From assembly GCF_006442975.2 (NCBI RefSeq), contig NZ_CP083954.1, positions 5,153,501 to 5,217,500 of the forward strand: DNA of 64,000 bases, written 5' to 3'. A program made the translations under genes and the position numbers. A model generated the notes under the pieces. The model worked only from the letters and a program-made list of their open reading frames with translations. It ran no database searches and was not told where the DNA came from. The DNA is from Mesorhizobium sp. B2-1-1. GTDB taxonomy: Bacteria > Pseudomonadota > Alphaproteobacteria > Rhizobiales > Rhizobiaceae. Below are positions 26,546 to 34,122 of this stretch, one piece after another. The number at the start of each line of letters is the position of its first letter. Within the stretch, counting starts at the first letter, position 1.

Positions 26546-27196
26546 CTAGAACCGCACCCGGCGCTCAACATATTTGCCGAGCTGCGCGACTGCCTCGACC
26601 AGCAGCCAGTACAGTAGGGCGGCGGCGAGATAAGGTTCGATGACCGCGTAGGTCTCGTTGACGAATTGCGTCGTGTTCTTGGTCAGCTCGGCAACGGTGA
26701 TGATGGACAGCACCGCGGATTCCTTGATGAGGATGATGATCTGGTTGACCATCGGTGGCGTGATCATGACCAGCATCTGCGGCAGCTTGATATGGCGGAT
26801 GATCTGCGTGCCTGAGAGCCCGGCCATGCGCGCCGCCTCGATCTGGCCTTTGGAGATCGACTGGAAACCGGAGCGGAAGATTTCGGCGAAATAGGCGGCA
26901 CCATAGAAGCCGAGGCCGAAAACACCCACCGCTTCGGCACTCAGCCGGAGGCCTATGCTCGGGCCGCCATAATAGAGCACGAACAGCAGGATCAGGATCG
27001 GCAGGCCGCGCATGATCTCGATATAGGCACGAACGGCCCAGCGCAGTGGCGTGAACGGCGTGCTCTCGAGGCAGGCGAGCAACAGGCCGATCGCCAGTCC
27101 GAGGGCTGTGGCAAGTGCGCAGATCCAGGCCGTCGTCGCCAGGCCGGCCAGCATCAGCGGTCCGTATTGCACCCATAGGTCGAAGAATTGCGCCAT
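26546..27196 (-). CDS. Polar amino-acid-type ABC transporter permease 2
   Basis: Predicted 216 residues with about five transmembrane segments and the HisMQ/GlnP signature region (EIMRGLPILILLFVLYYGGP, then AYFAEIFRSGFQSISKGQIE and AARMAGLSGTQIIRHIKLPQ). It would pair with the neighbouring permease, from which it is separated by three bases. The EAA-loop glycine that contacts the ATPase is present. The ATPase gene follows after 30 bases. Confidence 0.92.
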   Translation of the reverse strand: MAQFFDLWVQYGPLMLAGLATTAWICALATALGLAIGLLLACLESTPFTPLRWAVRAYIEIMRGLPILILLFVLYYGGPSIGLRLSAEAVGVFGLGFYGAAYFAEIFRSGFQSISKGQIEAARMAGLSGTQIIRHIKLPQMLVMITPPMVNQIIILIKESAVLSIITVAELTKNTTQFVNETYAVIEPYLAAALLYWLLVEAVAQLGKYVERRVRF

Positions 27197-27199
27197 GGC

Positions 27200-27853
27200 T
27201 CAGGCCCTCTGCGCCAGCCGTTGCTCGGCCATGCGGCCGATCAGCGACAGAAGGAAATTGATGACGATATAGATGACGGCGGCGGTGATGTAGATTTCGA
27301 ACGGGCGATAGGTGGTCGCGACGATCTGCTGGCTTACCCGCATCAGTTCCGTCACCGCGATGACGGAGACCAGCGATGAGTTTTTCAGGATGCTGATGGT
27401 CTCATTGACCAGCGACGGGATGACGAGGCGCAATATCTGGGGCACGAGTATATGCTGGCGCCCCGCCCATTTGCGTATGCCTACCATGCGCGCCGCCTCC
27501 AGTTGCCCTGGTGGAATGGCCAAAAGTCCGCCGCGAAATATCTCGGCCTGGAAGGCGATCGTGTTCAGGGTCAGCGCGAGGATGGCCGCGAGGATGGGCG
27601 CTACATTGATGCCGATGAGCGGCAGCAGATAATAGATAATCAGCAACTGCACGAGGATGGGCGTGCCGCGCCACACGCTTTGATAGATGCGCGAAAAGCA
27701 GCGCAGCCACGTCTTCTTCGAGGTGAGGCCGAAGCACAGGACGAGGCCGAGCGGCATGCCGAGGATGATGGCGACGCCCGACACCAGGATGGTCATGCCC
27801 GCGCCCCAGAGCATGATGGGCAGGTTGTTCTGGATGAGGGCGAACATTGCCAA
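27200..27853 (-). CDS. Polar amino-acid-type ABC transporter permease 1
   Basis: Predicted 217 residues from a TTG at 27853 with AAGG nine bases upstream; an ATG two codons in, at 27847, is the alternative. Five transmembrane helices are visible along with the family signature (YQSVWRGTPILVQLLIIYYL, and later FQAEIFRGGLLAIPPGQLEA and ARMVGIRKWAG). It forms the membrane channel with the second permease. Two hairpins separate it from the binding-protein gene. Confidence 0.92.
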   Translation of the reverse strand: MAMFALIQNNLPIMLWGAGMTILVSGVAIILGMPLGLVLCFGLTSKKTWLRCFSRIYQSVWRGTPILVQLLIIYYLLPLIGINVAPILAAILALTLNTIAFQAEIFRGGLLAIPPGQLEAARMVGIRKWAGRQHILVPQILRLVIPSLVNETISILKNSSLVSVIAVTELMRVSQQIVATTYRPFEIYITAAVIYIVINFLLSLIGRMAEQRLAQRA

Positions 27854-27879
27854 GTCGTCAGACCTTATGGACTTGAGGC

Positions 27880-27931
27880 CAGGCTTGCAGCCTGTGCGTT
27901 GTTAGGCAGGCGAGGCTGGAAAGCCTCACCT
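27880..27931 (-). promoter_or_regulatory. Two tandem hairpins between binding-protein and permease genes
   Basis: On the minus strand, AGGTGAGGCT and AGCCTCGCCT pair around TTCC (27908-27931), and CAGGCT and AGCCTG pair around GCA (27880-27894). Neither is followed by a T-run. Such stems behind a binding-protein gene commonly protect its mRNA from 3' decay or attenuate transcription, so that the binding protein is made in excess over the membrane parts. That role is inferred from position. Confidence 0.6.
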
Positions 27932-27957
27932 TTATCCGGGCGTTGGATGCCGACTCG

Positions 27958-28812
27958 TCAGCTCTTGGGTTCGGGCAGAGCGTCCGTCGGCAGTTTCATG
28001 GTGAAGCCGAACCACTTTTCCTGAAGTTTGGCCATGGTTCCATCGGCGGCGAGCTTGCGGAACTGGTCATCGATGAAGTCGGCAAGCGCCTTGCTGTCGT
28101 CGTCCTTGCGGAAGGCCCAGCTGAAATAGGTCGGGTCCCCGAACGTTGTGCGGATGGTTTCGAAGACGTCGCCGCGCTGCGTCTGCAGGTAGAGCAGATT
28201 GGGCAGGGAATTCACGACGGCATCCGTGCGCCCGGCAGCGAGATCGGCATAGGCTTCATTGAAGTCGACATAGGTCTGGATGTTGGCGATCGGCGCCAGG
28301 CCTTTTGCCTTTAAATTCTCGGAAAAAGCCTCGGTGCCCTTGAGCTGTGCCGAGCCGGCCTGCGTGCCGACATTTTTGCCGCTCAGGTCTTCGGGCGTGT
28401 TCAAGGCGGCGTCGCCTTTGCGCTTGACGTAGGAGAACGACGCGTCGGCGATTGGCAGAGACAGCCTGTAGGTATCGTAGCGCTGTTTGTTAACGGTGAC
28501 GGAGGTTATGATGGCATCGAACTTCTCCGTCTGCAAACCGGGCAGCAAGCCCTGGAACGGCAGGTCGAGCCGGTTCACCTTCACGTCCGGCAGCGCCTTC
28601 ATGACTTCTTCGAAGAGGTCAACTCCGTAGCCTACGATCTTGCCGTTTTCGACATATTCGAACGGCGGGTAGCGGGCCTCGGACGCGATGGTGATTTCCC
28701 CCTTTGCCTTGATCCGATCCAGAAGATCGGAGGCGGTGGCAATGCTCGCCACGGCGAGCGAGAGCGACGCGGCCAACAGCGTCGAAGTGCACAGTTTCAA
28801 AGCGGATCGCAT
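27958..28812 (-). CDS. Periplasmic substrate-binding protein of the polar amino-acid-type importer
   Basis: Predicted 284 residues with a signal peptide (LAASLSLAVASIATA). The mature protein has the family-3 solute-binding pattern: ITIASEARYPPFEYVENGKI, VGYGVDLFEEVMKAL, FDAIITSVTVNKQRYDTYRL and GRTDAVVNSLPNLLY. The acidic/aromatic ligand pocket fits amino acids or related cations. It is the first gene of a six-gene operon and is divergent from a LysR regulator 298 bases away, which probably controls it. Confidence 0.93.
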   Translation of the reverse strand: MRSALKLCTSTLLAASLSLAVASIATASDLLDRIKAKGEITIASEARYPPFEYVENGKIVGYGVDLFEEVMKALPDVKVNRLDLPFQGLLPGLQTEKFDAIITSVTVNKQRYDTYRLSLPIADASFSYVKRKGDAALNTPEDLSGKNVGTQAGSAQLKGTEAFSENLKAKGLAPIANIQTYVDFNEAYADLAAGRTDAVVNSLPNLLYLQTQRGDVFETIRTTFGDPTYFSWAFRKDDDSKALADFIDDQFRKLAADGTMAKLQEKWFGFTMKLPTDALPEPKS

Positions 28813-29110
28813 AACTTCCTCCAGTTTCGTATGTTCCCGTTTATTATGGATTATTTGGAGTCCGAGGCTTCTGTACGCGCTCAGGAATCTCGCATGCGTG
28901 ACGAGCCTTAAACCTCCAGGTCGTCAGCCGGCTGCAATGCCGGCCCGATTGTTTGCTTCCCCAGTGGCATGACGGCACGGCACCATCTGGTAGGGCAGCA
29001 TGGCAGGATTGAATCTTTGATAAACATGGAAGGAATAGACTATACATCGAAGTTGACGATGTAAGGCTGATACCCAACACCGTCTGAGAGGCTCAAGGAG
29101 GAGTGTCAGA

Positions 29111-30070
29111 ATGCGTCTGTCGGTTGCCGACATTCGTGCGCTCAGGGTTTTCCGCTCGGTGGTCGAGCATGGCGGATTTACCGGAGCACAGCTTGCTTTG
29201 GCGATGAGCCAATCGACGATCAGTTTCCAAATCAACGCGTTGGAGGAACGGCTGGGGTTTTCGCTATGCCAACGCGGCAGGCGCGGCTTCGAACTGACCG
29301 ATAGAGGCACCGCGGTCTATGAATATTCCCATTCGCTGACTTCAGCGCTGTCGGCGTTCGAGATGCAACTGGGCGAACTGCGCTCCAAGGCGACGGGTGT
29401 GCTGCGCGTCGGGATCGTCGATGCCACCGTTACCGATTCAGCCCTGGGCCTCGATGACGTCATTCATCAGTTTATCAAGAAAGCCAGCGAAGTCGATCTG
29501 CGCATCACCATCGGCTCGCCTGAACAGCTTATCGCGGAAACCGCCAAGGGCGGGATCGACTTCGCGATCTCCCCCCGCATCAAATTGCTGCCCGGCTATT
29601 CGCAGACCGAGTTCCATTATGAAATCAACTCGCTCTACTGCAGCGAGCGCCACCCGCTGTTTTCCCGCAAGCTGGTGACAAAGGCTGATGTGGAAGCATC
29701 GCAGATGGTGGTGCGCCCTTATGCCAACAAGTCGGAATTGCAGCATTTCCCCAACGCGCATGTCGGCGCCTATGCTTCGAATATCGAGGCGCAGGCAATG
29801 TATATCCTGAGCGGCCACTTCGTCGGCTATCTGCCGGATCACATGACCGTCACGTTTAGACAGAACAACCGGCTTAAGGCGCTGCTTATTCCCGAGGCGC
29901 AGATCCGCTCGCCCTTCGTCATCATCGCGCCAAAGCACAAGAAAGCGTCGCTGTCGCAGAGGATTTTTTTTCAGGAACTGCGCAAAAGGGTGGGGAGTGC
30001 CGAAAAATCGGCCGGAAAAGGGCAAGCCGCCGACGCAAAAAACAAGATGCCCAAGGTACGCGGCATGTAA
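29111..30070 (+). CDS. LysR-family transcriptional regulator
   Basis: Predicted 319 residues. The N-terminal winged helix (about 5-65) has ALRVFRSVVEHGGFTGAQLA, then QSTISFQINALEERLGFSLC; the rest is the periplasmic-binding-like effector domain. Its divergent arrangement with the transporter/ureohydrolase operon makes it the likely regulator of both that operon and the DUF1989/ureohydrolase-3 unit. The C-terminal tail (after about 295) is Lys-rich and unstructured. The effector is presumably the imported guanidino compound or a product, which is inference. Confidence 0.9.
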   Translation: MRLSVADIRALRVFRSVVEHGGFTGAQLALAMSQSTISFQINALEERLGFSLCQRGRRGFELTDRGTAVYEYSHSLTSALSAFEMQLGELRSKATGVLRVGIVDATVTDSALGLDDVIHQFIKKASEVDLRITIGSPEQLIAETAKGGIDFAISPRIKLLPGYSQTEFHYEINSLYCSERHPLFSRKLVTKADVEASQMVVRPYANKSELQHFPNAHVGAYASNIEAQAMYILSGHFVGYLPDHMTVTFRQNNRLKALLIPEAQIRSPFVIIAPKHKKASLSQRIFFQELRKRVGSAEKSAGKGQAADAKNKMPKVRGM

Positions 30071-30084
30071 AAACTCCTTTATGC

Positions 30085-30123
30085 ATTGATCCCGAAAAGC
30101 GGGAGCCGCTTTTCGGGATCAAT
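30085..30123. repeat. Perfect 18-bp inverted repeat (rhizobial intergenic palindrome / bidirectional terminator)
   Basis: ATTGATCCCGAAAAGCGG (30085-30102), loop GAG, and its exact complement (30106-30123). The element sits between the convergent LysR and DUF1989 genes. The same core (GATCCCGAAAAG and CTTTTCGGGATC) recurs in intergenic DNA of many Rhizobiales, so it is both a dispersed repeat and a plausible terminator for both genes. Only one copy is seen in this window. Confidence 0.8.
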
Positions 30124-30145
30124 GGTCTGGATGCTGGGCTGCGCT

Positions 30146-30778
30146 TTAAAGGCGCGGCGCCTTGGCGTCGATCCGATAATGCGCTTCGGTTGGAACGCAG
30201 CCTTGACCGTTTACCGGAATGAGGTCCTGGGGGCAGGCTGAGAACGCGACGATCAAATCCATTTCCGCGCACATCGACACATAGGAGCCCGGTCCCGCCA
30301 CCGGTGCCTCGAAGGTGACCGAACCGTCTTCGCCGACGGGAATGTTCATGAACAGGTTGAGCGGCGAAGGGGTTTCGGGTGGCGTCAGCCCGACCGCGCC
30401 GAGGGCCGTCGCCAGATTGTCGGTGCAGTTGTCATGGTGCCCGACATGGCCCAACTGCTGGTAGCGATAGCGGTCGCAGGCGGCGATCAGCGTATCGTGC
30501 ACGCCACCCGACGTGTCCTGTATCAGGGTCAGCATCGGACGCCGCCTGTTGCTGCACAGCGTGTCGCCGTTCTTCGGGTTCACCTTGAGCATGGCTCCAC
30601 GACTGTGCTCCATCGACATGAATTCCGCGATATCGTCGGCGCAGAAGGCCCAGGTGTCCACCACCTGGGTGCCGTGGGTGTTGATGACGGTGATCACCTG
30701 GCCTTGGGCAACGCGCGTCGCCACGCCCTGGCGGGCAGGAATGACGTGAACCTGACCGTTACTTGCGTTTGTTGGCAT
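30146..30778 (-). CDS. DUF1989 protein (urea-carboxylase-associated / carboxyguanidine-deiminase family)
   Basis: Predicted 210 residues, no signal peptide. Conserved features of DUF1989 are visible: QVITVINTHGTQVVDTWAF, EFMSMEHSRGAML, CDRYRYQQLGHVGHHDNCTD with likely metal-binding His/Cys, and LNLFMNIPVGEDGS. Two DUF1989 proteins form carboxyguanidine deiminase in the guanidine carboxylase pathway; other members are of unknown function. Here only one copy occurs, and no urea or guanidine carboxylase gene is in the window. It lies 17 bases downstream of ureohydrolase paralogue 3, so joint action on a guanidino or urea-type compound is a reasonable inference. Confidence 0.85.
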   Translation of the reverse strand: MPTNASNGQVHVIPARQGVATRVAQGQVITVINTHGTQVVDTWAFCADDIAEFMSMEHSRGAMLKVNPKNGDTLCSNRRRPMLTLIQDTSGGVHDTLIAACDRYRYQQLGHVGHHDNCTDNLATALGAVGLTPPETPSPLNLFMNIPVGEDGSVTFEAPVAGPGSYVSMCAEMDLIVAFSACPQDLIPVNGQGCVPTEAHYRIDAKAPRL

Positions 30779-30795
30779 CGTTGAATTCCTTTCGT

Positions 30796-31764
30796 TCAGC
30801 GTCCGCGCGCTTCGTGTTCGACGAAGATATAGCCGAGAAAGTTCAGGAGTACCTGTGCTGCGAGAAAGCCGGTGATGCCCGAAGGGTCGTAGGCCGGGGC
30901 CACCTCGACGAGGTCGATGCCGACGACGTCGCCGCGCTTCACAAGGCCCCGGAGCATTTCCATTACTTCATAATACAGGAAGCCGCCATGGCTAGGCGTG
31001 CCAGTGCCCGGCGCAATCGACGGATCGAAACCGTCGATGTCGATCGTCACATAGTAGCGTACGCCTTCCGGAATGGTCGCCAGAACACCTTCGACCCCGA
31101 GCTTGCGCGCCTGGCGGACGGAAAGGATCGTCGAGCCGCGTTGGCGCGCATCCTCGTAACCGTCGCGGGCGGTCGAGGAGACGTTGCGGATGCCGATCTG
31201 GCTGAGGCCGCTAACATGCGACTGTTCGGCCGCGCGGCGCATCGGATTGCCGTGTCCTTCGCGCACGCCATGACGCACGTCGACAAAGTCGAGATGCGCA
31301 TCGATCTGCACGATGTGAATGGGGCCATGTTCGCTGAACGCCCTGACGCAGGGAATGTTGATGGCATGGTCGCCGCCCAGAACGACGGGCAGCGCTCCGC
31401 GTTCAAGAATCTTGCGGACCGCCATTTCCGTATTCGCGTGGCTGGCCACGGTATCGGTATGCACGATATCTGCGTCGCCTATATCGACGATCCGCACCTT
31501 GTCGAGCGGCAGATAGATCTGGTCGTCCTCATGGTCGTAAGCGCCGGCATGACCGAAGGAAAACAGCGTCGAGGCCTCGCGGATGGCGCGGGGGCCGAAA
31601 CGTGCACCGGAGCGGTACTGGGTCCCCATGTCGAAGGGCACACCCAGCACGGCGACATCCGCGTCGATCTTGTCCCAATCAAGGCAGATCGGCCGTTTAC
31701 CGAAGGTGCTAAGCCCAACGAAGGGGAGATCGAGCCGCCCACCCTCATACCCGTGTCCAGACAT
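30796..31764 (-). CDS. Ureohydrolase (agmatinase-like), paralogue 3
   Basis: Predicted 322 residues from ATG 31764 with a GGGAGAG ribosome binding site. Motifs: LGGDHAINIP near 125, IDAHLDFVDV near 152, and IDIDGFDPSIAPGTGTPSHG near 240. The APGTGTPSHGG loop with FLYYEV after it is typical of agmatinase-family members including guanidinobutyrase and guanidinase types. It heads a two-gene unit with the DUF1989 protein, separate from paralogues 1 and 2. It does not appear to be a recent duplicate of either, as identity outside the metal motifs looks low. Confidence 0.9.
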   Translation of the reverse strand: MSGHGYEGGRLDLPFVGLSTFGKRPICLDWDKIDADVAVLGVPFDMGTQYRSGARFGPRAIREASTLFSFGHAGAYDHEDDQIYLPLDKVRIVDIGDADIVHTDTVASHANTEMAVRKILERGALPVVLGGDHAINIPCVRAFSEHGPIHIVQIDAHLDFVDVRHGVREGHGNPMRRAAEQSHVSGLSQIGIRNVSSTARDGYEDARQRGSTILSVRQARKLGVEGVLATIPEGVRYYVTIDIDGFDPSIAPGTGTPSHGGFLYYEVMEMLRGLVKRGDVVGIDLVEVAPAYDPSGITGFLAAQVLLNFLGYIFVEHEARGR

Positions 31765-31932
31765 CGAGACTCTCCCTTTCGGATAACCCTCACGCCATCC
31801 GGCAGCGACCTTCGATATGAGCCGAAGCGCTTAAGCTGGAGTGAAGCACGACAGGCCTGCGGTCTGTCTGCCTCGTGGCTAGCATGGTCCCGCCACTCCT
31901 ATCCATCACGAGTATCGGGCGTTCATATCGAT

Positions 31933-32175
31933 TTATCCGGAAATTGGCCGTATTAGGGTTAGAACAAGAGCAGCCCGAAATCGATGGAAGGAAGACTCCC
32001 GCTCCGCCGGTGAGCGCTGTCGTTCGAGCTTGCTGTGCCCGAGCAGCACCTGGATGACGCTGATGTCGACATCCTGCTCAAGCAGGTGAGTGGCGAAGCT
32101 GTGCCGGAGAGTATGCGGGCTGAGAACGTTCTCACCGCTCCCAAAGCAATATCTCTTGTCAGCCGAGATTTGACG
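31933..32175 (-). pseudogene. Tyrosine recombinase (integrase) C-terminal remnant
   Basis: An open stretch reading [20 protein letters not shown], then [17 protein letters not shown], is the catalytic core of a phage-type integrase: the HxLRH box and the GH of the second His are present. Upstream catalytic Arg I and the downstream tyrosine nucleophile are both missing; after GHSKLE the frame reads unrelated sequence to a TAA at 31933. This is a fragment left by a mobile element. The rest of the 496-base gap (31765-32260) holds no gene I can see. Confidence 0.8.
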
Positions 32176-32260
32176 GCCGCGTCTCGCTATTGACGCACAG
32201 CTGAAGCAGGCCTACTGGTACATATACCGGACCACTAGACCTCTTCGGATGTAAGGACGG

Positions 32261-33007
32261 ATGGACCTACGAGCGATTCTGACCGACGACGGGAGTGCGC
32301 TTGGCGGCGTGCCGAAGCATTCGATGAAGGACTTCGTCGTCCAGAAGATCGCGACATTCATTGCGACCGGCATTCTTGACGTGGGGGACCCGTTGCCAAG
32401 CGAGCGTGAACTTGCGGGCGCTTTGTCGGTAAGCCGCGAGACGGTGCGCGGTGCGATCCTAATCCTTTCCACAAAGGGCATCCTTTCCGTCGCCCAAGGC
32501 ACGCGGACAGTGGTGGCCTCGACGGAAGTCGGGGAACTCGCGGTCCAATCGGCCCGCTATCGCGACATTTCCAGATACAGTCTTGACGACGTGCATGAGG
32601 CGCGGTTGCTGATCGAAGATCAGGTGGCGCGGGCCGCGGCTGTCCGGGTTGAAGCCGCGACGCTCGAGACCCTGCAAAAATCGATCGAGGCGCAGGAAGC
32701 GGCGATCGACGATCCCGTTCGCTTCCTCATTTGCGATCGCGAATTTCACACGGCCATCTATCGGGCGGGCGGCAATGCCGCGCTGGCGGATATCGCCGCC
32801 GATCTCTATTCCTACCTTCTCGACCATCGGCGGCGAGCAGTCGCCCAGCCTTCAAGCATCGCAACGAGCATCGCCGATCACCGTGCCATTCTTGCGGGAC
32901 TTGAGGCGCGCGATTCCGAGGCGGCCGCAAGGGCCTTCGCGGTCCACGAAACACGCATCTACACCACGACCAAGCAGCTTTTAACGCAATCCGCTCGAAA
33001 GGGATAA
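32261..33007 (+). CDS. GntR/FadR-family transcriptional regulator
   Basis: Predicted 248 residues with TAAGGA upstream of the ATG. The GntR winged helix spans about 22-90 (GDPLPSERELAGALSVSRET, then VRGAILILSTKGIL), and the FCD effector domain about 100-240 with the usual metal-site residues (DREFHTAIYRAGGN, ADHRAILAGLEARD). FCD regulators usually bind organic acids or sugar acids and repress until the ligand appears. It lies 51 bases before the ABC transporter and tetronate genes, and is their likely repressor. Confidence 0.9.
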   Translation: MDLRAILTDDGSALGGVPKHSMKDFVVQKIATFIATGILDVGDPLPSERELAGALSVSRETVRGAILILSTKGILSVAQGTRTVVASTEVGELAVQSARYRDISRYSLDDVHEARLLIEDQVARAAAVRVEAATLETLQKSIEAQEAAIDDPVRFLICDREFHTAIYRAGGNAALADIAADLYSYLLDHRRRAVAQPSSIATSIADHRAILAGLEARDSEAAARAFAVHETRIYTTTKQLLTQSARKG

Positions 33008-33058
33008 GAATAGGGGCGGATTGCCGGGCAACCATGCAGCACAACAGGAGGAGTTCCC

Positions 33059-34042
33059 ATGCTGACAAGACGCCTTTTTGCCACCGCAGCCCTCGCGGGC
33101 GTTGTCGCGCTGACCGGCATTGCCGGGACGGCGACCGCCGCTCTCGCCGAATCCAAGGAGTTGGTCTATCTGACTCCAGGCCTTGATCTTGCCTTCTGGC
33201 GATACCTCTCCAAGGGCATCGAGAATGTCGCAACCAAGGGAGGCTACACCTATCAGGCGCTGGATTCGGGCAACAATGCCCAGACCCAGCTTAAAAATGC
33301 CAAGGACGCGATCGCCCGCGGCGTCGCCGGGATCATCATCTCTCCGACAGACAGTTCAACCGCGCCGGCCGTGCTCGATCTCGCCAAGCAGGCAAACATT
33401 CCCGTGGTCATCGCCGACATCGGCACGGACAGCGGCGACTATGTGTCCTTCATCATCTCTGACAATTATCAGGGCGCGAACGGCGTCGGCAAAGCGCTGG
33501 CCGAGGCAATGAAGGCCGCCGGCAAGCAGGACGGCAGCGTGGGCATTGTCGGCATCAGCCAGGCCCGCCTCAACGGCCAGGCCCGCACCAAGGGCTTCAA
33601 GGACGCGATGACAGAGGCTGGCATCACCAAGGAAGCCGGGCTGCAGCAGATGCAGACCTACACCGCGGACGAAACCTTCAAGTTCACGCAGGATATGACG
33701 ACCGCGAATCCGGACATGAAGGGCCTCTTCGTCCAGACCGACGGCCCGACGCTGGGCGCCTTGCAGGCAATCAAGGCGGCCCGCCTCACCGGCGACGTGC
33801 TGGTCGCCGGTTTCGACGGCGTGCCGGAATTCGTGCCGTTGCTGCAGTCGGGCGAACTGGTCGTTTCGGGCATGCAGCAGCCGTATCTGATGGGCCAGGA
33901 ATCGGGACGCGCGATGGTCGACCATCTCGGCGGCAAGACTCCCGAAAAGAAAATCCTCGTGCCGATCAAGATCGTGACCAGCAAGAACATCGAGCAGGAG
34001 CTTCCAACCATCAAGGAAACGGTCTTCGCCAACGAGATGTAA
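33059..34042 (+). CDS. Ribose-type ABC sugar-binding protein
   Basis: Predicted 327 residues with an excellent ribosome binding site (AGGAGGAG). A signal peptide ends near ATAALA; the mature protein is of the RbsB type (periplasmic binding protein fold with ELVYLTPGLDLAFWRYLSKG, GIIISPTDSSTAPAVLDLAK, and VLVAGFDGVPEFVPLLQSGE). It binds the imported ligand for the ATPase/permease encoded next. Given the downstream tetronate enzymes, the ligand is probably a sugar acid, lactone or glycoside and not ribose; this is inference. Confidence 0.92.
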   Translation: MLTRRLFATAALAGVVALTGIAGTATAALAESKELVYLTPGLDLAFWRYLSKGIENVATKGGYTYQALDSGNNAQTQLKNAKDAIARGVAGIIISPTDSSTAPAVLDLAKQANIPVVIADIGTDSGDYVSFIISDNYQGANGVGKALAEAMKAAGKQDGSVGIVGISQARLNGQARTKGFKDAMTEAGITKEAGLQQMQTYTADETFKFTQDMTTANPDMKGLFVQTDGPTLGALQAIKAARLTGDVLVAGFDGVPEFVPLLQSGELVVSGMQQPYLMGQESGRAMVDHLGGKTPEKKILVPIKIVTSKNIEQELPTIKETVFANEM

Positions 34043-34064
34043 TCGGGGCCTGGCCGACATAGGC

Positions 34065-34090
34065 CGTCCGGGGGCAACCTCCCCCGGACG
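34065..34090 (+). promoter_or_regulatory. Strong hairpin between binding-protein and ATPase genes
   Basis: CGTCCGGGGG (34065-34074) pairs perfectly with CCCCCGGACG (34081-34090) around CAACCT, followed by CTTTATT. It begins 22 bases after the binding-protein stop. With a weak U-run it could act as an attenuator or as an mRNA-stabilising stem giving more binding protein than ATPase. Confidence 0.65.
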
Positions 34091-34122
34091 CTTTATTCGT
34101 ACCACTTGGAGTGTGTCCTCGG

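Noticed and set aside
31765..31932. Possible guanidine riboswitch upstream of ureohydrolase 3
   Set aside because: I looked on the minus strand for the conserved guanidine-I/II elements (ACGR loops with paired flanks) and saw only scattered ACGA-like words without the expected stems.
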